This document shows, piece by piece, positions 34,138 through 42,958 of a stretch of DNA of 64,000 nt (positions are counted from its first letter, which is position 1; each line of letters begins with the position of its first letter). The notes beneath the pieces were generated by a model, which was not told the DNA's origin, did not search any database, and saw only the letters and a list, made by a program, of their open reading frames with translations. The position numbers and the translations under genes are program-made. Origin of the DNA: Streptomyces sp. NBC_00390 (lineage in GTDB: Bacteria > Actinomycetota > Actinomycetes > Streptomycetales > Streptomycetaceae); the NCBI RefSeq assembly GCF_036057275.1, contig NZ_CP107945.1:1302001-1366000 (forward strand). The letters run 5' to 3'.

Positions 34138-35118
34138 TCAGGGTTGACGTCCACGGACGCGATCGGCCTGCCACCGGCCGGGCATCACCGCGCCCGTGCG
34201 GTGCTGCTGTGGGCTGATGCCCCGTACCCGCTTGAACGCCGCGCTGAGCGCGAACGAACCGCTGTACCCGACCTGCCTGGCGATCGCCTCCACGGTCGCG
34301 TCGGTCTCGCGCAGCAGATCCGCGGCGAGCGTGAGCCGCCAGCCGGTGAGGTACGTCATCGGCGGCTCGCCCACCAGGTCGTTGAAGCGGCGGGCGAGTC
34401 CTGCCCGGGAGACCCCGCACTTCGCGGCGAGCGAGGCGACGCTCCACGGGTGGGCGGGGTCGTCCTGGAGCAGCCGCAGCGCGCGGCCGACGACCGGGTC
34501 CCCCATGGCCCGGTACCAGGACGGGGCCGCGGCGTCGGGGCGCGAGAACCAGGCCCGCAGCACCCCGATCAGCAGCAGGTCGAGCACCCGGTCGAGCACC
34601 ACGCTCTGGCCCGGTTCATCGCGTCCGATCTCGTCCGCGAGCACCGAGCCGACCGGGCAGCTCCAGGCGTCGGCAGGCAACCACAACAGCGGAGGCAGCG
34701 CATCCAGCAGCCGCGCGCTGACCTCGCCCTGCATCTGGTACGTCCCGATGAGCATGGTGGTCGAGCCGTCGGCGGCGTTGCCCCAGGTCCGTACGCCCAG
34801 GTGCATGCTCTCGGCGAGCGGCTCGCCCTGAAGGGTGTGGCAGGTGCCGCCCGGACCGATGCGCGCCTGCGGTGCCCTGTCCGCGGCGTCGGCCACGATG
34901 TACGGATCGGGTCCACGGGCGACGGCCATGTCACCCGGGCGCAGCATCACGGGCGCACCGGATTCCGGGACGATCCAGGCCTCGCCCTCGGTGACGCACA
35001 TCAGGCAGAGCGGCGCATGATCCTCGATGCGCACGGACCACGGCGGTTCCATCACCATCCGCAGCAGGAAGGCACCCCTGGCCCGCGGTCCGTCCAGCAG
35101 TCCGGCGAGAGCGTCCAT
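34138..35118 (-). CDS. AraC family transcriptional regulator
   Basis: A 326-residue regulator with an N-terminal cupin-type effector domain (AraC_binding_6-like: MLRPGDMAVARGPDPYIVAD) and a C-terminal double helix-turn-helix (WSVASLAAKCGVSRAGLARRF and ATVEAIARQVGYSGSFALSAAFKR). Divergent from an NmrA-type oxidoreductase gene with 81 bases between starts, so it very likely controls that gene. ATG start at 35118. Confidence 0.92.
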   Translation of the reverse strand: MDALAGLLDGPRARGAFLLRMVMEPPWSVRIEDHAPLCLMCVTEGEAWIVPESGAPVMLRPGDMAVARGPDPYIVADAADRAPQARIGPGGTCHTLQGEPLAESMHLGVRTWGNAADGSTTMLIGTYQMQGEVSARLLDALPPLLWLPADAWSCPVGSVLADEIGRDEPGQSVVLDRVLDLLLIGVLRAWFSRPDAAAPSWYRAMGDPVVGRALRLLQDDPAHPWSVASLAAKCGVSRAGLARRFNDLVGEPPMTYLTGWRLTLAADLLRETDATVEAIARQVGYSGSFALSAAFKRVRGISPQQHRTGAVMPGRWQADRVRGRQP

Positions 35119-35199
35119 GGCGTCAAGCGTAGACGGACACGTATGGCATTGAGCCTGTGCAGCATGGAGAGTCCAGCCGAGGGCCGCGAACCTTGAGTC

Positions 35200-36036
35200 A
35201 TGACAGAGAACACGACGAACGAGACGGTGTTGGTGACCGCGGCCACGGGCAAGACCGGCCGCCGGGTGGCCGAGCGGCTGACGGCCCGCGGCGTGCGGGT
35301 GAGGGCGGGCTCGCGCAAGGGAGCGGTCGCGTTCGACTGGGCGGACGAGTCGACCTGGGCGCCGGCGCTGCACGGTGCGGACGCGGCGTACGTCAACTAC
35401 TTCCCCGACCTCGCGGCCCCGGACGCACCGCAGGTGATGCGCGCCTTCGGGCGCGCGGCGGCCGACGCCGGGGTACGGCGGCTGGTGCTGCTGTCCGGGC
35501 GCGGGGAACCGGACGCGGTGGTCGCGGAGGGCGCGCTGCGCGAGTCGGGTCTTGAACTCACGGTGGTGCGAGCCGCCTTCTTCGCGCAGAACTTCAGCGA
35601 AGGAGCGATGCGGGAGGGGGTGCAGGCCGGGGAGATCGTGTTCCCGGCGCGCGGGACGGCGGAGCCGTTCGTCGACGCCGACGATCTGGCGGACGTCATG
35701 GTGGCGGCGCTGACCGAGCCGGAGCACCGCGGCGCGGTCCATGAGCTGACCGGTCCGCGGCTGCTCACCTTCGCGGAGGTGGCCCAGGAGATCGGCCGGG
35801 TCACGGGCCGGGACGTACGGTATGTGCCGGTTTCCGCCGTGGAATACGCGCAGGCGCTGCAGCAGTTCGGCCTGCCGGAGCCGGATGCCGAGTGGCTGGC
35901 CGGGCTGTTCGGCACACTGCTCGACGGGCACAACGCCTCACTCACGGACGGCGTGGAGCGGGTGCTGGGCCGGGCACCGAAGGACTTCGCCGACTTCGCC
36001 AAGGACGCGGCGGCCGCGGGGGCCTGGGCGGCGTAG
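35200..36036 (+). CDS. NmrA-type NAD(P)-binding protein
   Basis: A 278-residue atypical short-chain dehydrogenase. The dinucleotide motif is VTAATGKTGRRVAERL near the N-terminus; AFFAQNFSEGAM and an FVDADDLADVMVAAL segment follow the NmrA/QOR2 pattern. Such proteins bind or oxidise NAD(P)H as redox sensors or quinone reductases. Divergent from the AraC regulator gene. Confidence 0.88.
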   Translation: MTENTTNETVLVTAATGKTGRRVAERLTARGVRVRAGSRKGAVAFDWADESTWAPALHGADAAYVNYFPDLAAPDAPQVMRAFGRAAADAGVRRLVLLSGRGEPDAVVAEGALRESGLELTVVRAAFFAQNFSEGAMREGVQAGEIVFPARGTAEPFVDADDLADVMVAALTEPEHRGAVHELTGPRLLTFAEVAQEIGRVTGRDVRYVPVSAVEYAQALQQFGLPEPDAEWLAGLFGTLLDGHNASLTDGVERVLGRAPKDFADFAKDAAAAGAWAA

Positions 36037-36039
36037 GGT

Positions 36040-36268
36040 CATCCCCGGCGCCCGGCTCGGACCGCGGCGCCAACTCGAGCCTCAACGCGGAGTACGTCCG
36101 GATCCGCAACACCACCGGCCACGCCGTCAGCCTCAAGGGCTGGGTGCTCGTCGACGCGAGCAACCACAAGTACACCTTCGGCACGTACACCCTCGGCAAG
36201 GGCAAGACGGTGACGGTGCGCACCGGCAAGGGCACCAACACGTCGGCCACCCGCTACCAGGGGCGCTC
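36040..36268 (+). pseudogene. Lamin-tail domain fragment
   Basis: Immediately after the NmrA stop, in frame but without its own start, the sequence encodes the first half of a lamin-tail domain (SSLNAEYVRIRN, LKGWVLVDAS, HKYTFGTYTL, VTVRTGKGTN, ATRYQGRS). Complete relatives are secreted and continue with a WYVWNN region that is missing here; similarity stops at about 36268, where a long inverted repeat begins. Both ends of the gene are gone, so it is a remnant. Confidence 0.75.
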
Positions 36269-36322
36269 GTGCCCCTGTTCCCCCCCGCCGACCTGGCAGG
36301 GGGGAACAGAGTAGCGACGAGC
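36265..36322. repeat. Long inverted repeat ending the lamin-tail fragment
   Basis: CTGTTCCCCCC (36275-36285) and GGGGGGAACAG (36299-36309) form a perfect 11-bp stem with a 13-base loop; GCTCGT and ACGAGC extend it outside. Just beyond is a 14-bp palindrome CCGGTGATCACCGG (36328-36341). It could terminate NmrA transcription or mark a small insertion. Confidence 0.7.
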
Positions 36323-36538
36323 CAGGTCCGGTGATCACCGGGCCCTCTTCCGGTGGACGATCCTTGCCGCGGCCACGACCTCGCCGTGTCGACTGCTTCA
36401 GAATCCGCCGCCGGACCTGGTCCCAGCACACTGTGACGGGCTGTCGACCGCCATGCTCCCCCCTTCGGCCTCGACGAATCCGATGAGCCCGGAGGGAGCC
36501 GAAGCTCTTGCTCAGGCGGTCGCCGTCGGCGAAGTGGG

Positions 36539-37273
36539 TCAGCTCTCCTTGCGGAAGGCCTGCAGCACGTACGACGGTTCGGCGCGCGTGACCTCCTGGC
36601 CGGGCAGCCGTGCAAGTGCGGCGGCCAGTTCGCGAGCTGTCGCGGCGTCGTCGCCGAACCAGGAGCGGTAGCGGCCGGCGAGCAGTGCATCGGCTGCGTC
36701 GCGCGGGGTGCGGCCTTGGCCGTGTCCCGCGAATCGGGCCCGGCCCGCCGGCCGAAGACCGCACTCGGCAGCGTGACGCTCTATCAGGTCGCTGCGGTCG
36801 AAGGCCTCGTCGAACGAGCGGTACGGTGCGAGCACGGCGTCGATGTCACTCTCGACGTCGTGGCCCGCGTCCTTGTCGACGGTCGTGATGAACACCCCGC
36901 CGGGCCGCAGCACCCGCGCCGCCTCGGCAACGACCGCCGCCGCCTCCCGCACCAGATGCAGCAGCCACACCGCACTCACCGCGTCCACGGCCGCCGCGCG
37001 TATCGGGAGCCGCCGTACATCGCCGAGTACGACGTCGCCGCCGGTCCGCTCGACCGCCTTGCGCGCCATGCCGTGCGAGCCGTCGGCCCCGAACACCCTC
37101 AGCCCGGGGCGAACCAGACGCTGCGTCACCAGACCGGTGCCGCAGCCGATGTCGAGCAGGGTACGGGCGGAGCGCGGAAGAAGCCCGAGCACGGCTGCGG
37201 CAGCGGCATCCGCCCTCGGCACTCCGCCTCGAGTCGCGTCGTAGTGGACTGCTTCCCGGTCGTAGTCGAGCAT
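36539..37273 (-). CDS. Class I SAM-dependent methyltransferase
   Basis: A 244-residue methyltransferase with motif I LLDIGCGTGLVT (about residue 38), an acidic GADGSHGMARKA loop, DVVLGDVRRLPI and VLRPGGVFITTV. It belongs to the Methyltransf_11 type acting on small molecules; the substrate is unknown. It follows the pterin dehydratase gene by 21 bases and is probably cotranscribed. Confidence 0.88.
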   Translation of the reverse strand: MLDYDREAVHYDATRGGVPRADAAAAAVLGLLPRSARTLLDIGCGTGLVTQRLVRPGLRVFGADGSHGMARKAVERTGGDVVLGDVRRLPIRAAAVDAVSAVWLLHLVREAAAVVAEAARVLRPGGVFITTVDKDAGHDVESDIDAVLAPYRSFDEAFDRSDLIERHAAECGLRPAGRARFAGHGQGRTPRDAADALLAGRYRSWFGDDAATARELAAALARLPGQEVTRAEPSYVLQAFRKES

Positions 37274-37294
37274 GATCCGAGCATGCCAGACGGG

Positions 37295-37597
37295 TCAGCC
37301 CGCGCCGTGCCCCGGGGCGATCCCCTCCACCCGCTGCGCCAGCGCGAAGTCCCGTTCGGTGAGCGCGTCCGCGTCATGGGACACCACCGACAGGGCAAGG
37401 GTGTTGTAGCCGAGGGTGAGGTCCGAGTGGTGGTTCAGCTCCTCCTGGATCTGCGCGATGTGAACGACCATCGCGGTCGCGGCGAAGTGCGAGGCCAGGC
37501 GGTAGGAACGGGTGATCCGGTCTCCTTCGAGGGACCAGCCCGGGAGCTCCCTCAACCGGTCCTCGATCTCCTTTTGCGACAGCGGTTCGGTGGGCAT
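37295..37597 (-). CDS. 4a-hydroxytetrahydrobiopterin dehydratase
   Basis: A 100-residue pterin-4a-carbinolamine dehydratase. The catalytic and structural motif is intact: LPGWSLEGDRITRSY, then an EELNHHSDLTLGYN segment with the double histidine, and VVSHDADALTERDF. It regenerates quinonoid dihydropterin after pterin-dependent hydroxylation. The ATG at 37597 is preferred to a longer reading that would overlap the divergent gene. Confidence 0.92.
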   Translation of the reverse strand: MPTEPLSQKEIEDRLRELPGWSLEGDRITRSYRLASHFAATAMVVHIAQIQEELNHHSDLTLGYNTLALSVVSHDADALTERDFALAQRVEGIAPGHGAG

Positions 37598-37651
37598 GGC
37601 GGAATCCTTCCAAGAGAGGGCCGGCGGACGGGGACACCATAGATCCGATGC

Positions 37652-37663
37652 CCGATAAATCGG
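37652..37663. promoter_or_regulatory. Palindrome in the divergent promoter
   Basis: CCGATAAATCGG, a perfect 12-base palindrome between the pterin dehydratase and the FBP-type gene; GATCCGATG and CGGATGCC flank it. A plausible shared operator, regulator unknown. Confidence 0.4.
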
Positions 37664-37700
37664 ATGCCTGCACCAAGGCGCGCTGTGTACGTTCCACCGC

Positions 37701-38207
37701 GTGGAACCATTGACCGACAAACAGATCAGGGGATCCTTCGTCAACTGCACGAAGGGGGAGGCCGCGCGCCTGCGACTGCCTGCGGACTTTGCCGAACTCC
37801 CCTGGGGGGACCTCGACTTCCTGGGCTGGACCGATCCCGGCGCGCCGCTGCGCGCTCATTTGGTGCTGCCCCGTGAGCACGGCCCGGTCGGCATCACCCT
37901 CCGCGTCCCTGCCACGAGCCGTACCAGCGTGGTGAAGTCCAGCATGTGCCAGGCCTGCATGACGGCACACGCGGCTTCGGGAGTGACCCTCTTCGTCGCG
38001 CCGCTCGCGGGCCCCGCGGGACGCGCAGGCAACACGGTGGGCACCTATCTCTGTGCCGATCTCGACTGCTCACTCTACGTCCGGGGCAAGAAGCTGCCGA
38101 AGCTGCGCAGCGGCCGGTACGAGGAGTCGCTGAGCATCGAGGAGCAGATCGACCGCACGGTGACGAATCTGTGGGGATTCGCCGAGCGGGTCATCGGCGC
38201 GCGCTGA
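37701..38207 (+). CDS. FBP-type treble-clef zinc-finger protein
   Basis: A 168-residue protein of the FBP C-terminal zinc-finger family. Two cysteine pairs are present (SSMCQACMTAH and YLCADLDCSLYVRG), forming the treble clef related to that of EF-G-binding proteins. Such proteins may bind EF-G and influence fusidic acid response, but that is known only for some members. GTG start at 37701. Convergent with ligB. Confidence 0.8.
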   Translation: MEPLTDKQIRGSFVNCTKGEAARLRLPADFAELPWGDLDFLGWTDPGAPLRAHLVLPREHGPVGITLRVPATSRTSVVKSSMCQACMTAHAASGVTLFVAPLAGPAGRAGNTVGTYLCADLDCSLYVRGKKLPKLRSGRYEESLSIEEQIDRTVTNLWGFAERVIGAR

Positions 38208-38208
38208 G

Positions 38209-38224
38209 CACCCGCCGCCGGGTG
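38209..38224. terminator. Short bidirectional terminator candidate
   Basis: CACCCG and CGGGTG arms between the convergent FBP-type and ligase genes. Short stem, low confidence. Confidence 0.35.
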
Positions 38225-38260
38225 GCTCGTCGAATCCGGCTCCCCCGGCTGCGGACCCGG

Positions 38261-39799
38261 TCAGGAGTGTGCCGCGAGGAGCTGCTCGACGGTGTCGGCC
38301 TCGGCCGCGGATTTGTCGGGACGGTGGCGCACCACCCGGGCGAAGCGGAGGGTGACACCGGCCGGGTAGCGCGGGGAGCGCTGCACCCCGTCGTAGGCGA
38401 TCTCCACGACGAGTTCGGGGCGGACCCGTACGGTGAAACCGTCGTCGTCGACGGCCAGTTCGCGCAGCCGGTCGGTCTGCCAGCGCAGCATCTCGTCGGT
38501 CAGCCCCTTGAAGGTCTTGCCGAGCATGACGAAGCCGCCGTCGGCGGCGCGGGCGCCGAGGTGGAGGTTGGACAGCAGTCCGGTGCGTCTGCCATGGCCC
38601 CACTCGGCGGCAAGGACCACCAGGTCCAGGGTGTGGACGGGCTTGACCTTGAGCCAGGAGCGGCCACGGCGGCCGGCGACGTACGGCGCGGACAGCGCCT
38701 TGACGAGGACGCCCTCATGGCCGCGGCGCAGGGTGGCGGCGAAGAACTCCTCGGCCGCGGCGATCTGCTGCTCGTCCGCCGGGTCACCGACGACGGTGCG
38801 GCGTACCCGCATCGGTTCGGGCACAAGGCGGGCGAGGATCTCGTGGCGGGCGCTGCCCGGGAGGTCGAGCACCGGCTCGCCGTCGGCTGCGAGGACGTCG
38901 AAGTAGACCGGGGACAGCGGCAGTGCGGCGCGGGCGGCGTCGACGTCGGTGCGGGAGCCGACGCGCGAGGCGATGTCCTGGAAGGGGGCGGGCCGTCCGC
39001 CGCTGTCGAGTGCGATGACCTCTCCGTCCAGAATGAAGTGATCTCCCGTCATTTCCCGTGCGCCGGCGACCACTTCGGGCAGCCGGTCGGTGATGTCGTC
39101 GAGGGAACGGGTATGGACACGCACGGCGTCGCCGCTGCGGTGCACCTGGACGCGGATCCCGTCGAGCTTCTCCTCGACCGCGCAGGCGGCGCCCAGCGTA
39201 CGCACCGCCTCGGTCACCGACTTGGCAGTGTGGGCGAGCATCGGCTGTACGGGGCTACCGACGCGCAGCCGGAACCGCTCGAGCGCCGGCGGGCCGTCGG
39301 CAAGTACCGAACGTGCGACACGCGGTAGCGAGCCCTCCAGCATCACGGCACGGCGCACCTCGTCGGCCGGGGCGGCGGCGGCCTTGGCGACCGCCTCGAG
39401 GGCGACGGCGTCGAGCGCTCCTTGACGCACCTCTCCGGTGAGCAGCCGCATCAGGAAACGCTGCTCGTCTGCGGTGGCCGCGGCCATGAGGTCCCGTACG
39501 CGGTTCCTGCGCTCGGCCTGGGCACCGGGGCCCGCGATCCCGGCAAGCGCGGTGAGCGCGGCGTCCGTCCCGGTGACGGTGAGGGCCGGGACCGCCGCAG
39601 GCGGCACGGGGTCCTTGAGCACGCTCCATCCGATGCCGATACGGCCCTGGGGCAGGCGACCCGCGAGATAGGCGATGACCAGGGCGACCTCCCCGGGACC
39701 GGCTTCGGCGAACAGCTGCGCAAGGGCGGAGATCTTGCGGGTACGGGCCGAGGTGGCGGCGACCGCCTTGGACACCTCGGCGACTCGGGCGAGCAGCAT
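38261..39799 (-). CDS. ligB: ATP-dependent DNA ligase, LigB type
   Basis: A 512-residue ligase. The adenylation lysine lies in motif I (VEEKLDGIRVQVH), with motif III LDGEVIALD, motif IV HEGVLVKAL and motif V WLKVKPVHTLDLVVLA. The N-terminal domain (LLARVAEVSKAVAATSARTRK...) and whole-length colinearity match mycobacterial LigB. It seals nicks with ATP and is accessory to the NAD-dependent LigA. ATG start. Confidence 0.93.
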   Translation of the reverse strand: MLLARVAEVSKAVAATSARTRKISALAQLFAEAGPGEVALVIAYLAGRLPQGRIGIGWSVLKDPVPPAAVPALTVTGTDAALTALAGIAGPGAQAERRNRVRDLMAAATADEQRFLMRLLTGEVRQGALDAVALEAVAKAAAAPADEVRRAVMLEGSLPRVARSVLADGPPALERFRLRVGSPVQPMLAHTAKSVTEAVRTLGAACAVEEKLDGIRVQVHRSGDAVRVHTRSLDDITDRLPEVVAGAREMTGDHFILDGEVIALDSGGRPAPFQDIASRVGSRTDVDAARAALPLSPVYFDVLAADGEPVLDLPGSARHEILARLVPEPMRVRRTVVGDPADEQQIAAAEEFFAATLRRGHEGVLVKALSAPYVAGRRGRSWLKVKPVHTLDLVVLAAEWGHGRRTGLLSNLHLGARAADGGFVMLGKTFKGLTDEMLRWQTDRLRELAVDDDGFTVRVRPELVVEIAYDGVQRSPRYPAGVTLRFARVVRHRPDKSAAEADTVEQLLAAHS

Positions 39800-40015
39800 G
39801 CGCCCATCGTGCCGCGCCCTGCCGCGCCTCGCTCGTTCGCCGCGCTGTCCGCCGCGTGCGCCGGCGGGCGGGCGGCACCGTCACCGTCACCGGAATCCCA
39901 AGCAGGACCGGCCCACCCGACTCATTTTCATCGGCCGGTCCCTGTCTCCCCATGGTTCACGCAACTCCCCTACTCTTCGGTCGACTTGACCACTCGACGC
40001 AAGAGATGGGGACCC

Positions 40016-41077
40016 ATGGGGAAGTTTTCGCGCACTGCCCTGACCAGCGCCGCGGCGGCCGGCCTGCTCGCCGTCGCACTCGCTCCGGCACAGGCGGCCT
40101 CGCCCCGCGCGACGGACCCGGGGCAGCTGCCCTACTCCTCCGCCACCTGGGTCGGCGTGCACAACGCCTATGAAAAGGACAAGTACCGGTACTTCGCCGA
40201 CGCGCTCGACTCCGGCGCCGGCATGCTCGAGATCGACGTCTGGACCAATGTGTTCGGCAGATCGTGGCGCGTCTCCCACAACAACCCGCTCGGGAACAAC
40301 AACAACTGCGAGAACGCCGCGAACCCGGCCCAGCTGCGCACCAAGTCCAGGAACCAGGATCTCGGCGGCTGTCTCGCCGACATGCGAGCCTGGCACGACG
40401 CCCACCCCGGCCACCGCCCCATCCTCATCAAGATGGAGCTCAAGGACGGCTTCCAGAACAACGCGGGCCGAGGCCCGGCGGCACTCGACGCGCTGCTGGC
40501 CTCGAAGCTCGGGGACGCCCTGTACCGCCCGGGGGACCTGACGGGCGGACAGCCCGATCTCGACACGGCGGTACGTGCCAATGGCTGGCCGGCCCGCTCG
40601 GCGCTCGCCGGCAAGTTCGTGATCGAGCTGATCCCGGGCACCGTCGAGCAGGGCAACCCGGCCGACTCCCTGTGGACCGACCGCGAGTACGCCCAGCATC
40701 TGCGCGACCTGAAGGCCGCGGGCCGGCTGGGCCAGGCGGGCGCGTTCCCGGCGGTGCTCAAGGCGGCATCGGGCGACCCGCGCACCCGGTACGCGGACGT
40801 CTCGATCCGCCCGTGGTTCGTGGTCTTCGACGGGGACGCGGTCACCTACACCGGCGGGTCGATCGACACCGCCTGGTACGACCGCAACCACTACCTCGTG
40901 GTCATGACGGGCGCCGCCGGTGTCGCGCCCGCGATCGACGGCACGAACCCGACCGAGACGCAGGCGCGCGACCGGGTTTCGCTGCTCGCCGGCCGCCATG
41001 CCAGTGTGGTCTCGGCCGACTGGTACCCGCTGCCGTCCGTCCTCGCCACCGTGGTCGGACGGGGCGCCACCGGGTAG
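40016..41077 (+). CDS. Secreted Ca2+-dependent PI-PLC-like phosphodiesterase
   Basis: A 353-residue secreted protein. Residues 1-27 are a signal peptide (basic start, ALTSAAAAGLLAVALAPAQAA). The catalytic histidines of the PLC-like TIM barrel are in WVGVHNAYE and WRVSHNNP, with metal ligands in MLEIDVW and ILIKMELKD, as in the calcium-dependent phosphoinositide phospholipase C family. It may cleave phosphoinositides or glycerophosphodiester-like substrates outside the cell. Divergent from ligB. Confidence 0.88.
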   Translation: MGKFSRTALTSAAAAGLLAVALAPAQAASPRATDPGQLPYSSATWVGVHNAYEKDKYRYFADALDSGAGMLEIDVWTNVFGRSWRVSHNNPLGNNNNCENAANPAQLRTKSRNQDLGGCLADMRAWHDAHPGHRPILIKMELKDGFQNNAGRGPAALDALLASKLGDALYRPGDLTGGQPDLDTAVRANGWPARSALAGKFVIELIPGTVEQGNPADSLWTDREYAQHLRDLKAAGRLGQAGAFPAVLKAASGDPRTRYADVSIRPWFVVFDGDAVTYTGGSIDTAWYDRNHYLVVMTGAAGVAPAIDGTNPTETQARDRVSLLAGRHASVVSADWYPLPSVLATVVGRGATG

Positions 41078-41159
41078 GCGCCGCAGCGCCGGGCCCAAGT
41101 GACCCCGGGTAACACAGATCACAGAGGGGCCTGCGGATTCCCAGGAACACCCCTCGATG

Positions 41160-41350
41160 GTTTATCGTTCATCTACACGTGGGTTGCGAAAAGGACGGCG
41201 TCCCGGGCCTCGCCGTGCGACCGCAGGGAAGACGTTTCGACCGAAACCCCTGCGGTGCACCGCGCCGAGAGGTGGCCGCCACGCACACCCGCACCCCTGA
41301 CCGCCCCGGCCGGAAACCCCCGTCCGGCCGGGGCCTCTCCCTTCCCCGTC
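41160..41350 (+). ncRNA. Candidate structured small RNA or leader
   Basis: In the 444-base gap before the SsgA-like gene there is a run of hairpins without a coding frame. The first pairs CCGCAGGG (41221-41228) with CCCTGCGG (41248-41255) around an inner GTTTC-GACC-GAAAC tetraloop stem; a weaker CACC/GGTG stem follows; then a strong terminator at 41304-41333. It could be an independent sRNA or an attenuated leader of the SsgA-like gene. No known family is recognised. Confidence 0.35.
41304..41333 (+). terminator. Strong intrinsic terminator before the SsgA-like gene
   Basis: A perfect 11-bp stem (CCCCGGCCGGA / TCCGGCCGGGG) with an 8-base C-rich loop, followed some 17 bases later by TTTT. It lies about 190 bases before the SsgA-like start and 227 bases after the PLC-like stop. 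Confidence 0.75.
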
Positions 41351-41521
41351 CCTTTTATGGGCATATGCGGGAGCGCAAGAGCCTAGCCATCAGCACCCCC
41401 ACGGCCGGACGCTTGGTGATGCAGGTCACACGCGCCACCGGTGTAGCTCGCGTCAGCATGAGCCGGCCCGTGACGTCTCTGTGCAAAAGGAGCTGAACGC
41501 CCCGCAGCAGAGGAGCGAGCG

Positions 41522-41941
41522 ATGTCATCCACCATCGAGCAATCCGTTTCGGCCCGCCTGATCAGCGACGCACCGCACTCCCTGGCAGTGCCGGTGAGCC
41601 TGCGCTACAACGCCCGCGACCCGCTCGCCGTCCGCCTGGTCTTCCCCGCCGAGGTCTGCCTCAACAACACCGGCGTGACCTGGACCTTCGCCCGCAATCT
41701 GCTCGACAGGGGACTGCGCACCCCGTCCGGCACGGGTGATGTGCACATCTGGCCGTGCGGGCGGGCCCAGACGATGGTCGAGCTGCGCTCGCCGGAGGGC
41801 GTCGCCCTGCTCCAGTTCGACACGGCGGGGCTGCGCCGCTTCCTGATCCACTCGTACGCCACCGTGTCCGCCGACCGCGAGAGCAGCGCCATCGACGTCG
41901 AAGGAGCGCTGGCGGCCCTGCTCGGTGAGGCCGCGGGCTGA
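41522..41941 (+). CDS. SsgA-like sporulation/cell-division protein
   Basis: A 139-residue SALP-family protein. Landmarks are LRYNARDPLAVRLVF, VTWTFARNLLDRGL, SGTGDVHIWPCG and a C-terminal helix ending in an acidic ALAALLGE. SALPs direct septum placement and peptidoglycan remodelling in sporulating hyphae. The ATG has AGGAGCG just upstream. It is not SsgB or SsgA by sequence; it could be an SsgD-type member, but I leave the symbol blank. Confidence 0.92.
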   Translation: MSSTIEQSVSARLISDAPHSLAVPVSLRYNARDPLAVRLVFPAEVCLNNTGVTWTFARNLLDRGLRTPSGTGDVHIWPCGRAQTMVELRSPEGVALLQFDTAGLRRFLIHSYATVSADRESSAIDVEGALAALLGEAAG

Positions 41942-42028
41942 GCGCAGCGCGGCCCGGGTGCCCGCGGCTCCCGGGCCGAGCGGCTCCGCACCAGGCGCCC
42001 GGGCCGCGCCGCGTACTACGGTCGAGCC

Positions 42029-42835
42029 ATGACAACTGCCGCGACCGGCACGGGGGTGGGAAGGCTGCTGCGCGACTGGCGCGAGCAGCGCCGCCTCAGC
42101 CAGCTGGAGCTGGCGCTCCGCGCCGATTCCTCGTCCCGCCACATCAGTTTCATCGAGACGGGCCGTTCCCGCCCGAGCGAGGAGATGATCCTGCGGCTCG
42201 CGGAGCATCTCGAGGTTCCCGTGCGGGAGCGCAACGCCCTGCTGCTGGCGGCCGGTTACGCACCACGGTACGCGCGGACGCCGCTGGACGACCCGGCGAT
42301 GAGCGCGCTGCGCGAGGGCCTGGAGCGGCTGCTGCAGGGGTACGAGCCGTATCCGGCGATCATCGTGGACGGCACGTACAACGTGATCGCCGCCAACCGC
42401 GGTATCGCGATGCTGCTGGCCGGCCTGCCGGAGCATCTGCTCACCCCGCCGCTGAACGCCATGCGGATCACCCTGCACCCCGAAGGCCTGGCGCCGAGGA
42501 TCCACAATCTGCGCGAGTGGCGCGAGCATCTGCTGGCCCAGATGAAGCGTCAGATCGCGCTGGAGCGCTCGGAAGCGCTGCGCGAGCTGTTCGAGGAGGT
42601 CGCCGCCTACCCTCTTGCGGAGTCGGACGACGCGAGCGACGTACCGGAACCGCAGCCGTATCCGTATGTCGCACTTCCTCTGCGGATCGAGCACGAAGGC
42701 CGGGTGCTGTCCTTCGTCTCGTCCATCTCCACCTTCAACACCCCGATGGATGTGACGGTCGCGGAGCTGGCCATCGAGACGTTGCTGCCGGCCGACCCGG
42801 CGACGGTCAAGTACCTCCAGTCCCACACCCCCTAG
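42029..42835 (+). CDS. XRE regulator with MmyB-like ligand-binding domain
   Basis: A 268-residue regulator. Residues about 8-65 form an XRE helix-turn-helix (LLRDWREQRRLSQLELALRA, HISFIETGRSRPS). The rest is the MmyB-like domain (PAIIVDGTYNVIAANRGIAML, RITLHPEGLAPRIHN), which binds fatty-acid-like ligands in characterised relatives. Such regulators are numerous in Streptomyces and usually control a neighbouring dehydrogenase; none is adjacent here. Confidence 0.92.
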   Translation: MTTAATGTGVGRLLRDWREQRRLSQLELALRADSSSRHISFIETGRSRPSEEMILRLAEHLEVPVRERNALLLAAGYAPRYARTPLDDPAMSALREGLERLLQGYEPYPAIIVDGTYNVIAANRGIAMLLAGLPEHLLTPPLNAMRITLHPEGLAPRIHNLREWREHLLAQMKRQIALERSEALRELFEEVAAYPLAESDDASDVPEPQPYPYVALPLRIEHEGRVLSFVSSISTFNTPMDVTVAELAIETLLPADPATVKYLQSHTP

Positions 42836-42958
42836 GGCAAGGTCTGCGACATCATGGTCCTGGCCACGACCGAGCAGCGTGAGGGTCTCCAACACCTGGG
42901 CATCACGTTCGAACCTCCCTTGCGCCAAGGCTGACCACGACGTCGCCGTCAGCCACTC

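Noticed and set aside
34124..34138. Palindrome CGATCGTGACGATCG beside the AraC stop
   Set aside because: Short and GATC-rich; neither terminator-like in strength nor placed as an operator.
41100..41130. GTAACACAGATCACA as a Crp-type site after the PLC-like gene
   Set aside because: Only part of the half-sites match a Crp consensus, and it is not well placed relative to a clear promoter.
42853..42933. Short frame after the XRE gene (MVLATTEQREGLQHLG...)
   Set aside because: About 27 codons with no match that I recognise; possibly a fragment but unsupported.
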